The notes under the pieces are model-generated. The model had not been told where the DNA came from and made no database searches. It worked only from the letters and a program-made list of their open reading frames with translations. 64,000 nt of DNA from Nocardia speluncae NBRC 108251 (GTDB lineage: Bacteria > Actinomycetota > Actinomycetes > Mycobacteriales > Mycobacteriaceae): NCBI RefSeq assembly GCF_001613245.1, contig NZ_BDBZ01000007.1:471308-535307 (forward strand), written 5' to 3'. How positions within the stretch are numbered: the stretch's first letter is position 1; every line of letters begins with the position of its first letter. Below, piece after piece: positions 7,686 to 16,900 of the stretch. The position numbers were made by a program, and so were the translations under genes.

Positions 7686-9811
7686 AGCGCCTGCCCCTCG
7701 GTAACGTCGACCCCCGGAGTCGTCAGCCGCACCAGCGCGTCCAGCCCGATGACCCCATCGGCGCGCGCGAGCAAGGGATTGATATCCAGTTCCGCTACCT
7801 CGCCGGTCGCCGCGAGCTCGGCGAGGCGTAGTAGGGCGTCCACCACAGCGGTCCTGTCGGCAGGCTGTGCGCCTCGCCAGCCGTCGAGCAGTGGAGAGAT
7901 CCGCAGGCCTGCCACCATCTTCTCCGCCCGTGAACGGGTGAGAGGCAGAACGGCGCGGGCAACATCACGATATAATTCGGTGTTGACTCCGCCTGCGCCG
8001 ATGAGGACAACGGGGCCGAGTACAGGATCGACGCTGATACCGGCCAGCAGCTCGATCCCCTCCGACACCTGCTGTGCGATCAGGAAACCCTCGGCACCAC
8101 GTGATCGCATATCTTCGGCGGCCGAACGCACGGCTTCCGGGCCGTCGAGTCCTGTTCGAACGAATCCGTGCTCGCTCTTGTGGGAATGGCCACGGCCTTT
8201 CACCACGACGGGATAGCCGATCTCGTCCGCGGCTGCGCAGGCATCCGCGACCGTGTCGGCCGTTCGATGAGCGGCGAACTCGAAACCTCGATCTTCCAAC
8301 CAGCGAGTCGACCGGCTCTCATCCAACAGGGTGGTCGACCGGGCCGGTTGGGGGGGACCGGGCAATGCACGCGCGAGCCGGACGACCTCGCGAAGCTCCT
8401 GGTTTCGTGCCGGGTGCCCGAGCAACGCCCGCGCCGCGCCGACAGCATTACGAACATTCCGGAATACCGGCAGACCAGCGGCCCAGAGCTCCCGATACAC
8501 CGGATGATCGGCGGATGCCCCATTCCAGATCGGCAGGATCGGTTTCTTCGCGGTTCGCGCGAACTCGACGAGGCCGGCCCCGACTGCTTCGGTGAGTCCA
8601 CCGCCCGGGGCCGGGACGGGGCAGAGCATCACACCGATGGAATCGTCGCGCAGACATAATTCCAAGATGCGGGTCCCGTGGCCGGCCAGCACGGCCACGC
8701 CGCCATTGTCCACCGGGTTCGAGATGTTCAATTCCGCAGGAACCACCTCGCGTAGCAGGGTTTGCGTCGCGGAACTGAGCGATGGAAGAGGCAAACCGCC
8801 CACCGTGGCGAGATCACCGACATGAGCTGCCGAGCCGCCGGATACGCTGCATACTACGACCCCGTCCGCGATGGGGAGCGGACAGCGGGCCAGCGCCGCA
8901 CCGATCTCGATGAGTTCGTCGAAATCATCGACGCGCACGATACCGAACTGCTCGAAGAAGGCGTCCCACACTTCGTCGGTGCCGACCAGATGCCCGGTGT
9001 GGGACTGGGCCATCGCCCGGCCGACCTCACTGCGCCCGACCTTCACCAGAACGATTGGTGTGTCGTTCTCGATCGCGGCCACCGCGGCGTCTCGTAAGCG
9101 CCGGCCCGAGGTGAACCCTTCGATATACGCAGAGATGACGGCGGTCTCGGGATCCTGTGCCAGGAACTCGACAAAGTCCGCCGCAGCCAGGTCTGCTTCA
9201 TTTCCTGTCGGCGCCCAGTAACTCAATGCGACGCCGAGCTCTTGGGCATGAGTCAGCGGCCGCCCCTGAGCGCCGCTCTGAGAAATCACTCCTATCCGCC
9301 GCCCCGGTAGCTCGTCGAGCGGGTCCCATGCGTTCGCATTCGTATTGGGTCCGATCAGCCGGGCGCCCGCGCTGTGCACCGCCCTGACCAGAGACCTCTC
9401 CCGTTCGATACCCTCATCTGTGCCGAGTTCCGAATAGCCGTTCGCGAACACCAGAAAGAAGCTCACGTCGAGCCCGGCGTCTCTCGCGGAATTCACCACG
9501 GCCTCGGCATCTCGCACCAGAACCAGAACGACGTCGATCGGCCCCGATAGGGCGGCGAGGTCTGCCACCGAGGGGATGTCGAAGACTTTGTCCTTGGTCG
9601 GATTCACCGGATAGAAGGCGGCGTCGATTCGGTTGGCATGGGCCAATGCGCGGCTGGTGACGCTGGCCAGACCCGCGCGCGTGTCATGGGCACCTACCAC
9701 CGCGATGGACCGCGGCCGATAAAAAGTCCTGAGATTCAATGGATCCGAAGAATCGGTATTCGAATCCAGCACCGAATGTGTGGGCTCCGTTTCCGGCCCG
9801 GTACTCACCAT
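7682..9811 (-). CDS. ADP-forming acyl-CoA synthetase, alpha-beta fused
   Basis: A 709-aa protein. Domain order: CoA-binding Rossmann domain (about residues 30-130, FYRPRSIAVVGAHD), succinyl-CoA-ligase-like domains with the phospho-His motif SHTGHLVGTDEVW, and a C-terminal ATP-grasp domain (GYPVVVKGRGHSHKSEHG). Family enzymes make acyl-CoA and ADP plus phosphate from a carboxylic acid, ATP and CoA through a phospho-histidine. AAGGAG precedes the ATG. It lies between the ABC importer genes and the thiolase-like gene, so it probably activates the imported acid for the thiolase-like/DUF35 pair. A homologue sits in cluster B at 40475-42655. Confidence 0.88.
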   Translation of the reverse strand: MVSTGPETEPTHSVLDSNTDSSDPLNLRTFYRPRSIAVVGAHDTRAGLASVTSRALAHANRIDAAFYPVNPTKDKVFDIPSVADLAALSGPIDVVLVLVRDAEAVVNSARDAGLDVSFFLVFANGYSELGTDEGIERERSLVRAVHSAGARLIGPNTNANAWDPLDELPGRRIGVISQSGAQGRPLTHAQELGVALSYWAPTGNEADLAAADFVEFLAQDPETAVISAYIEGFTSGRRLRDAAVAAIENDTPIVLVKVGRSEVGRAMAQSHTGHLVGTDEVWDAFFEQFGIVRVDDFDELIEIGAALARCPLPIADGVVVCSVSGGSAAHVGDLATVGGLPLPSLSSATQTLLREVVPAELNISNPVDNGGVAVLAGHGTRILELCLRDDSIGVMLCPVPAPGGGLTEAVGAGLVEFARTAKKPILPIWNGASADHPVYRELWAAGLPVFRNVRNAVGAARALLGHPARNQELREVVRLARALPGPPQPARSTTLLDESRSTRWLEDRGFEFAAHRTADTVADACAAADEIGYPVVVKGRGHSHKSEHGFVRTGLDGPEAVRSAAEDMRSRGAEGFLIAQQVSEGIELLAGISVDPVLGPVVLIGAGGVNTELYRDVARAVLPLTRSRAEKMVAGLRISPLLDGWRGAQPADRTAVVDALLRLAELAATGEVAELDINPLLARADGVIGLDALVRLTTPGVDVTEGQAL

Positions 9812-9855
9812 TTAACACTCCTTGGTGCCACTACTCTGGAAGAAAGGCGGCCGGC

Positions 9856-11013
9856 CTACTGACCGGCGGGCTTTCCCACTGCCTCTTCGTAATACGAACG
9901 ATCCACGACCTCGGACTCCGGCAGAATCTGACTCGCCTTGAATACACCGGTCTCCTGGAAACTCTGTTGCAGGCGGTCGGAAGTTCCTTCGCGGATCTCC
10001 CAGTCGAATACCATCGACGGGGTTTGCCTGATGATGTCCAGCGGAAGTTCGATCGCCTCGGCCACACTCTCGGCCATCTTCGGATCGGCCTTGTAGTCGC
10101 CGGCCAGGTACGTGTTGACCGTCCGGACGAGAGCCCTGACGAAGGCGACGCCCGCATCGCCCTTCTCCTCGAGCATGTTCGGCCCGAAGATGATCCCGCC
10201 GAACGGCTCGGCGGGCGGCTGTCCGATCGCAAATGTGTAACCACTGCGGCCGCTGATCCGGGTCCAGTAGGGGTCACTCAGCCATGCTGCGGGTATCGCG
10301 CCGTTCTCCAGCGATGTGACCAGGTCGGCGGCGGGCAGCGACTGGAATTTCACGTCGTCGATATCCACACCCGCTTCGGCGAACCCCTGCGTGATCGGAT
10401 ACATCGCCACGCTGCCCGAGCCCACGATCGCGCCGATATTCTTGCCTTTCAGGTCGGATATCGCCCCCGGACGCCCGTCCACGTCCCGGATCCATAATCC
10501 TGCCTTGGAGTCGTCGGCGGAGAAGTAATTTCCCAGGACCCAGCGCAGGTCGATTCCGGCTGTCAGCCCGTTGAAGAACGCCGAATCGGGTGCCCCGACA
10601 GAGATATCGGACTTTCCCGAGGCCAAGAGATTGATACTGTCCGCCGCAGGGACCTGTTTGAGTTCGACTTCGAGGTTCTCTTTTTCGAACTCGCCGTTCG
10701 CTATCGCGAGACGAACATTGGCCATGAACTCACTCTGTAGTGTCGAGGAAGTCACCAGCAGCTTGGTCTTGCCCGGTAACGGTTGCGGTTGGGGAGAATT
10801 CGCCTCACATCGCGCGGGTGACCTGTCCGGTGTGCGGTCGGCGGGGTCGGTCCAGCCGCCCGCACAGCCGGCTACGGGAAGACCGGCCGGGGCCCTGGGA
10901 GTTACCGGTCCCGCAGATCGAGAGGCATCCGAGTCACCACTCCCGCAGGCGGATACGGCCAGAGTGAGCACTGTGGCGAAGATGAGCCCCAATGACGTAC
11001 GTGTTCTTCTCAT
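9856..11013 (-). CDS. ABC transporter substrate-binding lipoprotein, NitT/TauT type
   Basis: A 385-aa protein. The start at 11013 gives a clean lipoprotein signal peptide (MRRTRTSLGLIF..., lipobox LAVSACGS, lipidated Cys23) and has GAGGAC upstream; a longer frame adds a charged, unlikely N-terminus. The mature part is SsuA/TauA/NMT1-like (AADLVTSLENGAIPAAW). A Pro- and Cys-containing linker follows the lipid anchor. It binds an unknown anionic substrate outside the membrane for the permease and ATPase encoded just upstream in the same operon. Confidence 0.87.
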   Translation of the reverse strand: MRRTRTSLGLIFATVLTLAVSACGSGDSDASRSAGPVTPRAPAGLPVAGCAGGWTDPADRTPDRSPARCEANSPQPQPLPGKTKLLVTSSTLQSEFMANVRLAIANGEFEKENLEVELKQVPAADSINLLASGKSDISVGAPDSAFFNGLTAGIDLRWVLGNYFSADDSKAGLWIRDVDGRPGAISDLKGKNIGAIVGSGSVAMYPITQGFAEAGVDIDDVKFQSLPAADLVTSLENGAIPAAWLSDPYWTRISGRSGYTFAIGQPPAEPFGGIIFGPNMLEEKGDAGVAFVRALVRTVNTYLAGDYKADPKMAESVAEAIELPLDIIRQTPSMVFDWEIREGTSDRLQQSFQETGVFKASQILPESEVVDRSYYEEAVGKPAGQ

Positions 11014-11054
11014 GCTGTCCTCAGCATTCTTGTAAGGGGGGACAAGGCCGGCCG

Positions 11055-11918
11055 TCAGGCATTCGTGGCAGCGCCGTCGTGCGGTGCCCATTTCGTCAAC
11101 CGCCGGCCGATGAATCGGACGATCTCGGTGAAGATCACACCGCCGATGGCGACGACAACGATGCCGACGAACATGTGGCCATTGAGGAACAGTGCGCGAG
11201 AGTTGAATATAAGGTATCCGAGCCCGTCCGTTCCCACAATGAATTCAGCGGCGACGATCACCAGGAAGGCTATCCCGGCGCCTACCCGCATGGCGACGAA
11301 TATTTGTGGTAGCGAAGCGGGCATGAGAACATGCCGAAACATGTCCCACCGGTTGGCGCCGAAGCACTGCGCTGCCTCTCGGTAGCCCTCGGGAACCGAA
11401 ATAACAGCCGACATGGTGGAGATCCAGACAAAGAAGAATACGGTCGTGGCAACCAGAGCTATCTTCGGCCCCTCGCCCAGCCCGAATATATTCAACAGAA
11501 TGGGGAGAAGAGCGAGTTTCGGTACCACATACAACGCATCGAGTGTCGATTCGAGCATCTTTCGAATCCACCGGATGGAACCCATGACCAGACCGACAAC
11601 AATGCCGGCGAATGCGCCGATGACGAATCCGTAGAAGACCCGCATGGTCGTTACCTGAATATCAGGCCAGAGTGTCCCATCCACGATGAGGCCCCAGGCG
11701 TCTCGGATGATATCCGTGGGTGCCGGATAGAGACGACTGTCTATCAAGCCCATGGTGCTGGACAATTGCCATAGCGCGAGCAGTAGTACCGGGAAGCCGA
11801 TAGCCAGTGCGGCATCGATTCCTCTGCGGCGTCGAATGGCGCCGGCCGAGTTTATTTCCGCCCGGCCCGGTAGGCGCACCAATACGCGATCGGTAGAGCT
11901 TTTGGAAATCTCTGACAT
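11055..11918 (-). CDS. ABC transporter permease, SsuC/TauC type
   Basis: A 287-aa inner membrane permease with about six transmembrane segments. The cytoplasmic coupling loop (EAAQCFGANRWDMFRHVLMP) is the EAA motif of importers. AGGAGA precedes the ATG and lies inside the end of the ATPase gene, so the two are coupled. It forms the channel of the NitT/TauT-type importer in cluster A. Confidence 0.88.
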   Translation of the reverse strand: MSEISKSSTDRVLVRLPGRAEINSAGAIRRRRGIDAALAIGFPVLLLALWQLSSTMGLIDSRLYPAPTDIIRDAWGLIVDGTLWPDIQVTTMRVFYGFVIGAFAGIVVGLVMGSIRWIRKMLESTLDALYVVPKLALLPILLNIFGLGEGPKIALVATTVFFFVWISTMSAVISVPEGYREAAQCFGANRWDMFRHVLMPASLPQIFVAMRVGAGIAFLVIVAAEFIVGTDGLGYLIFNSRALFLNGHMFVGIVVVAIGGVIFTEIVRFIGRRLTKWAPHDGAATNA

Positions 11919-11919
11919 C

Positions 11920-12771
11920 TCAACTTCTCCTGCCGGCGGAACCCTGCCCCGCTTCTACCTCATCGCGGAGCAACTCCCACAGCTCCGCCTTGAATGCCGC
12001 GAACTCCGGAGCATCCCGGACGGCGGCGGACCGGGGACGAGGGAACGGAGAACGCCGCTCCGCCAGGATCCGCCCCGGTCGGGCGCTCATCACCACCACT
12101 CTGTCACCGAGGATGATCGCCTCCTCGAGGCTGTGTGTGACAAAGAGAACCGTGCGGCGCTCGGCTTGACACAGTTCGAGCAGCTCTTCCTGCAAGATCG
12201 TACGAAGTTGGGCATCCAGTGCGGCGAAGGGCTCGTCCATCAAAAGGATTTCAGGTTCCGATGCCAGGGCTCGGGCGATCGAAACCCGCTGGCGCATTCC
12301 GCCGGAGAGCTGAGCTGGATAAACATCGGCGAACTCGGCTATTCGCATCTTCTCCAGCCATGAACGCGCACGTCTACGTCCCTCCGACTTACGCACTCCC
12401 TGGACGTCGAGACCGAAACGCACATTGGCCTCGACCGTCTTCCACGGGTAGATTCCGTAATCCTGGAATATCATCGACGCCGGGTGGGCCGATTTCGCTG
12501 CGACACTGACCTTTCCCATGGAAGGTGGTAGCAGGCCGGCCACAATCCTCAGGAAAGTGGATTTACCACAGCCGGAGGGGCCGACGATGCAAACGAACTC
12601 ACCCTCGTCGATACTGATATCCATCGGGCCGAGGGCGTGGACGCTGCCCTTACCCGACCCAAAAGAACGTTCGACACCATCAGCGACGATTTTCGGAAGC
12701 GGACTATCGGAGAGATCGGTGGTCCGGACCTGTTCTCGGGTCTCGGAAGCGATCGAGCTGTTTGTGGTCAT
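11920..12771 (-). CDS. ABC transporter ATPase, SsuB/TauB type
   Basis: A 283-aa ATP-binding subunit with all motifs intact: Walker A GPSGCGKST, Q-loop FQDYGIYPW, signature LSGGMRQR, Walker B ILLMDEPFAALD and H-loop VTHSLEEA. It energises uptake with the downstream permease and lipoprotein. About 150 bp without a gene separate it from the preceding SnoaL-like gene, so an internal promoter is possible. Confidence 0.9.
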   Translation of the reverse strand: MTTNSSIASETREQVRTTDLSDSPLPKIVADGVERSFGSGKGSVHALGPMDISIDEGEFVCIVGPSGCGKSTFLRIVAGLLPPSMGKVSVAAKSAHPASMIFQDYGIYPWKTVEANVRFGLDVQGVRKSEGRRRARSWLEKMRIAEFADVYPAQLSGGMRQRVSIARALASEPEILLMDEPFAALDAQLRTILQEELLELCQAERRTVLFVTHSLEEAIILGDRVVVMSARPGRILAERRSPFPRPRSAAVRDAPEFAAFKAELWELLRDEVEAGQGSAGRRS

Positions 12772-12923
12772 TTTGTTGGCCTTCGAAGTGAATTGGTACT
12801 CCGTGTTCTACGGAACTCGGTGTCACCGGACGGTCCACGACCGATATGTGGACGAAGGTTCGGTCGCGCTAGGCGTAACACTCCAATCAATAGCCGTGGA
12901 GATTCTGGATTGCGGTCCGGTAC

Positions 12924-13337
12924 TCAGCCGGGGGTGATGCGGCGGTGGGTGATCTTCCAGCCGTCGTCGCCACGGCAGAGCTCGTCGGAGTACCGCATGA
13001 TCAGTGCCAGTACCGGAGTGGCGTGAGTGTTGCGGTAGAACTGCAGATAACTGACCGCCTGCGCCTTCGGGCCGTCGATGGTCACGGCGAGCGTGGTGAT
13101 CACGTGGCGTGTGTGTGAGCCCGGTCCGCTGACGCCTGTCCTGCGCCGCTCGACCGCGGCAGCGACCAACTCGGCGATGCCGGCTTGCCGCGTATCGCCG
13201 GTCTCCCAGACCGCATCCTCACTGTAGAAGTTCCGGTACTCCTCGGCGTGGCCCTCATCGGCACAGAGGGCGCAGCGGCCGAGGAGGTCGCGGACCTCCA
13301 GCTCTGCCGCCGTCGAGTCCGGGTGCGCAATCGTCAT
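12924..13337 (-). CDS. SnoaL/NTF2-like protein
   Basis: A 137-aa protein. The start at 13337 is chosen because homologues of this type begin close to it and GGAAGGAAAG lies upstream; the frame extends to 13451 without support. The fold signature is a helix with RDLLGRCALCADEGH, then YSEDAVWETG and a C-terminal sheet ending WKITHRRI. NTF2-like proteins of this sort act as small isomerases, cyclases or dehydratases, or as beta subunits of ring-hydroxylating dioxygenases; no dioxygenase alpha subunit is present here. The exact reaction cannot be read. Confidence 0.78.
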   Translation of the reverse strand: MTIAHPDSTAAELEVRDLLGRCALCADEGHAEEYRNFYSEDAVWETGDTRQAGIAELVAAAVERRRTGVSGPGSHTRHVITTLAVTIDGPKAQAVSYLQFYRNTHATPVLALIMRYSDELCRGDDGWKITHRRITPG

Positions 13338-13377
13338 GACCGGTCTTTCCTTCCTGCCGAACCTCGTGGTGCCCGAA

Positions 13378-14115
13378 TCACTCCACCCATGGTTCGGTGC
13401 GATCCTCTCGGCGCGGCTGCCGGCCGGTCCGGAACGGAGAGAGCGGGGCATCGACGAGGAGATATCGATTGAAGGCAGTGGTCAGCTCGTTGTTTTGCAT
13501 GCGCCATGCCGAGAGGGCGGGATCTGTGCGTAGAGCTTTCTCCAGCTCGGCCCATTGAGCCCACGACGGTATTGCCCAGAGCACGAAGGCCTCACTGTCG
13601 TTGGTCATCAATGTCTCCCAGGCTCCGGCGAGCCGCCAACCGAAGCGCTCGCAGAGCGGTACGGCGATCTCACGTACTTTGCGCAGGTATTCGGATGCTT
13701 GTCCGGGAGCGACGTGCACCTCGTCCTGGGCGTAGACATCGCCGGTCACTCCGGCACCGCAGAGATCCGCGGAAGTGGGGCTCCAGGGCGCAGGAAGCAG
13801 AAGACGATCGCGACCTCCCGAACGAAAATTTGCTGCGGTGGCCCACCATTTTGCGAGCTTCGGATCTTGCAGGGTTTCGTGTTGAAGCTCGTGCCGAAAG
13901 GATTCGGCGAGGCCGGAAAGTCCGTCTTCTTCCCAGATATTCACCACTTGCGGCCAGTATCCGGTACTTCCCACCACGCCCCAGACTCCGTAGCAACTCT
14001 GGTTGCGTTCTTCCTGTCCGATGGGGCTGAAATTGGCAGTCATATGGTACATGTACTTGTCACGGTTGTGGCCGATTATGTCGATGTACTCGTGGATGTA
14101 GATTTTGTCGTTCAT
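13378..14115 (-). CDS. NIPSNAP-family tandem-domain protein
   Basis: A 245-aa soluble protein with two dimeric alpha/beta-barrel-like halves. The first begins KIYIHEYIDIIGHNRDKYM; the second begins VYAQDEVHVAPGQASEYLRK and contains WAIPSWAQWAELEKAL. NIPSNAP-type proteins occur often in actinobacterial aromatic and steroid catabolic operons, but their reaction is not settled. It lies between the amidohydrolase and the SnoaL-like gene. An imperfect 24-bp palindrome lies 18 bp upstream. Confidence 0.75.
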   Translation of the reverse strand: MNDKIYIHEYIDIIGHNRDKYMYHMTANFSPIGQEERNQSCYGVWGVVGSTGYWPQVVNIWEEDGLSGLAESFRHELQHETLQDPKLAKWWATAANFRSGGRDRLLLPAPWSPTSADLCGAGVTGDVYAQDEVHVAPGQASEYLRKVREIAVPLCERFGWRLAGAWETLMTNDSEAFVLWAIPSWAQWAELEKALRTDPALSAWRMQNNELTTAFNRYLLVDAPLSPFRTGRQPRREDRTEPWVE

Positions 14116-14132
14116 CTCGACCTTTCAAATGC

Positions 14133-14156
14133 GACCGTCCTGATATCTGATCGGTC
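14133..14156. promoter_or_regulatory. Imperfect 24-bp palindrome upstream of the NIPSNAP gene
   Basis: Nine of twelve positions pair around the centre GATATC, with outer arms GACCG/CGGTC. It could be an operator within operon A, but it does not clearly match the repeat at 15469-15487. Confidence 0.25.
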
Positions 14157-14249
14157 CCATTCGATTCCGAACTGGATGGCAATATCGTTACGGCTGCCGG
14201 TGCCGTCGCCCCGGGAAGTGGTTCGGGGTAGGGGAGTCCGCGATCCCGT

Positions 14250-15443
14250 TCAGACCCTGTCCAGGCTCAACATTCGGATGGCATTGCCTCGAAGTATTTT
14301 GTATTTCTCTTCGTCACTCAATCCGAGGAGATGCTTCTCGGCAACAGTCTTCGACTCCGGCCACGTGGAATCGGTATGCGGGTAGTCGGTCTCGAAGGTG
14401 ATGTTATCGATTCCGATAACATCGCGCGAGGCGATTCCGTGGTAGTCCTTGAAGAAGCAGCCGAATACGTTGCGCCGAAAATACTCCGAGGGCGGTTCCG
14501 GAGTGATTCCGTCGCGTCCCACCCATGCTCGGTGCTCTTCCCAGACGGTATCTGCGCGCTCGAGGAGGTACGGCAGCCAGCCGATCTGCCCCTCGGAATA
14601 GGCAAGTTTGAGCTGGGGGAATTGGACGAGCTTTCCGGAGAACAGCCAGTCTGCCAGCGATGTCATGGAGTTGTTGAAGGAGAGCGTGGCAGCAACGCCG
14701 TCCGGTGCATCCGCCGAGGTCGCAGGCATTCTCGACGAGGACCCGATATGCATGTTGATCACGGTGGACGTCTCTTCGCAGGCCTGGAAGAACGGATCCC
14801 AGAACCCACTGTGGATACTCGGCAAGCCCAGATGTGCCGGAATTTCACTGAAGCACACAGCACGGACGCCGCGTTCGGCGTTACGCCGGACTTCGGCGGC
14901 AGCCAATTCGGCATCCCACAACGGCACAATGATCAGCGGAATCAGCACCCCGTTGCTGTCGCCACACCATTCCTCGACCATGTAGTTGTTGTAGGCCTTG
15001 ATGCATTCCAGCCCCAACTCCCTGTCCGAGTTCTCGGTGAATGTCTGTCCACAGAACCGGGGAAAGGTCGGGAACGAGAGCGATCCGTCGACGTGGTTCG
15101 CGAGCATGTCTTTAGTGCGTTCGGCCGGGTCGTAGCATCCGGGGCGCATCTCGTCGTATGTCATCGGGGTCATGGTCATTTCCTCGCGGCTGAACCCGAC
15201 ACCCGCTACGTGGCGTTTATGAACATATACGAGATCTTCGAACACCCAGCAGTCTGCCATCGGCCCGTCCGGGTCGAATGTCTGCTCGTATCGCCCGCCT
15301 CCGGTGTGCCGGATTTCGCCGATTCCACGACGCTCGACGCGGGGACCGTGCTCGCGATATTTTTTCGGCAGCCAGGTCTGCCATAAATGAGCGGGCTCGA
15401 CGATGTGGTCGTCGACGCTGATGATTTTCGGGAGGTCTGACAT
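14250..15443 (-). CDS. Amidohydrolase-family (ACMSD-like) metal hydrolase or decarboxylase
   Basis: A 397-aa TIM-barrel protein of the amidohydrolase-2 family. The start at 15443 gives MSDLPKIISVDDHIVEP, the usual beginning of this branch; the frame runs to 15575 but the extension is low-complexity. The C-terminal motif ETDYPHTDSTWPESK supplies the conserved Asp/His. Relatives hydrolyse C-C or C-N bonds or decarboxylate aromatic acids. It is the promoter-proximal gene of cluster A, so it probably acts on the substrate or an early intermediate. Confidence 0.83.
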   Translation of the reverse strand: MSDLPKIISVDDHIVEPAHLWQTWLPKKYREHGPRVERRGIGEIRHTGGGRYEQTFDPDGPMADCWVFEDLVYVHKRHVAGVGFSREEMTMTPMTYDEMRPGCYDPAERTKDMLANHVDGSLSFPTFPRFCGQTFTENSDRELGLECIKAYNNYMVEEWCGDSNGVLIPLIIVPLWDAELAAAEVRRNAERGVRAVCFSEIPAHLGLPSIHSGFWDPFFQACEETSTVINMHIGSSSRMPATSADAPDGVAATLSFNNSMTSLADWLFSGKLVQFPQLKLAYSEGQIGWLPYLLERADTVWEEHRAWVGRDGITPEPPSEYFRRNVFGCFFKDYHGIASRDVIGIDNITFETDYPHTDSTWPESKTVAEKHLLGLSDEEKYKILRGNAIRMLSLDRV

Positions 15444-15468
15444 ATGAGTTCTATGCCTCTCTGACTCA

Positions 15469-15487
15469 ATCTGACTGATCGTCAGAT
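15469..15487. promoter_or_regulatory. Inverted repeat, candidate TetR operator of cluster A
   Basis: ATCTGAC and GTCAGAT arms (7 bp, perfect) flank a TGATC spacer, 26 bp upstream of the amidohydrolase start. Size and place fit a TetR dimer site controlling the minus-strand operon that ends in the tetR gene. Confidence 0.5.
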
Positions 15488-15885
15488 CGCAGTTTGGCAT
15501 AGAGTGAGCTGTGTGTCCAGCCTCACTTTTCCGTGAGCCCGCCTCGGCCGTGGGTGGACCGGTGCGGTGACCCACTCGCGGGAGTGCGGAAACGCCCCCG
15601 TTTCGTCGAAAGAAGAGCGTGGATCGGGTCGGCCGCTACTGCGCCGCAATAGCGCCCGGGTGGCCTGGGTAGGAGACCGGAACTGTAGCTCTCGATCGAA
15701 TCCTCGGTCACCGGATGTGGGCCCAAAGAGGCGGAATTGCATTCAATGCAATATTCGGCAGGTTGGTGAAACCACGGTTTGCGCTGGTGGCGGCCGTCCA
15801 ATCGGGTTGGGGGACAGCTGAGGCGGTGGGGGTGACCTGGGGCTGACCTCTGATGCATCGTTGTTGCGCTGGATACAACAGTGGG
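15488..15885. other. Gap between cluster A and the ars island
   Basis: About 400 bp with no supportable gene on either strand. It should hold the cluster A promoter at its left end and the left border of the island with the integrase remnant. No direct repeats typical of an att site were recognised by eye. Confidence 0.5.
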
Positions 15886-16427
15886 GTGACTTCGATTGCT
15901 CCTGGTTCGGCGCATCTGATGTTGGTGGACAACGTTGTGCATCTCGATCCGGCGCCGGCGGTGTTCGCGGCCATGTTGGAGGGGTGGCGGCGCCAGCAGT
16001 CGGCGCGGTTTCTCCGGGTGTCGACGATCGGGCCGCGGATCCAGCTCATCGAGCGGCTGGTGCGGTTTTCCGGGTTGTATCCGTGGCAGTGGACGGCCGA
16101 GGAAGGTGAGGCGTTCATCGACTCGACCGGCTCATCGCCTCCGACGCCATCCACACGATGATCAGGCCCGCAGGACCCGGGCCCGCCTACCTGTTTCCCG
16201 GCCGGCCACCGAGCCGCCCGCGCCACCCCCACTCCTTGCGAGACGTGCTCACCGAGCACGGGCTTCCGATCCGGCCGGCCCGCAACACCGCCATGATCAC
16301 CGCTGCCGGAGAACTCCCACCCATGGTCATGAGCGACCTGTTCGGGATCGACCCCGGCACCGCCCAGAAATGGGCCCACTGCGCTCAGGCCGGCTGGGCA
16401 GACTACCTCGCCCACGTACACCCTTAA
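15886..16427 (+). pseudogene. Tyrosine recombinase-type integrase remnant with internal deletion
   Basis: The first ~85 codons, from GTG 15886, encode VVHLDPAPAVFAAMLEGW and an N-terminal SAM-like DNA-binding domain ending WTAEEGEAFIDS. The frame then changes near 16130-16160 and the protein resumes with a C-terminal tail (LRDVLTEHGLPIRPARNTAM, GIDPGTAQKWAHCAQAGW). A whole site-specific integrase of this actinobacterial type has several hundred residues between these parts, including the catalytic Arg/His/Tyr region, so most of the gene is missing. It marks former mobility at the edge of the ars genes. Confidence 0.65.
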
Positions 16428-16447
16428 GGCTGCTGGGTTGGTGCCGG

Positions 16448-16807
16448 CTATCGGCAGCAGTTGGGGTCGAGGACCACGCAGAGCGCGGAGAGCGCGTCGC
16501 GGTGAACGCGGTGGATCACATTCATACCCTGGCGTTCGGAGTTCACGAGCCCGGCTTTGCGAAGTTGACCGAGATGGTGACTGACCGTCGATTCCGACAG
16601 CCCGACCGCGTCAGCGAGCTCCCCGCCGTTGCGTCCATCCTCGGGGCTGGCCAGCAGTAGCGACATCAGCTTGACCCGGACCGGATCCGCCAGGGCCTTC
16701 AGCCGGAGGGCGACATGCAGGGCGGCCTCATCATCGACCGGGCCCGCGGCTACGGGTGGGCAGCACAGGGGTGTGGTCATGTCGATCACGGGCAGTGCTT
16801 TGGGCAT
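16448..16807 (-). CDS. arsR: ArsR/SmtB-family arsenic-responsive repressor
   Basis: About 119 aa from the ATG at 16807 (an alternative ATG lies three codons upstream). Winged helix with ADAVGLSESTVSHHLGQLRK. Starting at 16807 puts a vicinal Cys pair at residues 15 and 16, as in the Corynebacterium ArsR type that binds As(III) with Cys15, Cys16 and Cys55. The third ligand position has no Cys here (SPEDGRNGGEL), and the classic ELCVCDL motif is absent; the C-terminus ends in DPNCCR, which may supply another ligand. It is divergent from the arsI/cadI operon, with an operator-like sequence between. Confidence 0.85.
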   Translation of the reverse strand: MPKALPVIDMTTPLCCPPVAAGPVDDEAALHVALRLKALADPVRVKLMSLLLASPEDGRNGGELADAVGLSESTVSHHLGQLRKAGLVNSERQGMNVIHRVHRDALSALCVVLDPNCCR

Positions 16808-16829
16808 GAAATCCATCCTACCTACTATG

Positions 16830-16844
16830 TTGACTTATGTCGAA
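16830..16844. promoter_or_regulatory. Candidate ArsR operator
   Basis: TTGACTTATGTCGAA, an imperfect dyad with GAC/GTC half-sites, lies in the 93-bp divergent gap between arsR and the arsI/cadI gene. A partial second copy (ATATATGTCA) is near 16877-16886. Binding by ArsR is inferred. Confidence 0.4.
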
Positions 16845-16900
16845 AAGGTGGCAAACTAGGCGCTGTCAATCCTTCGATATATGTCACACAGGTGGTGGTC

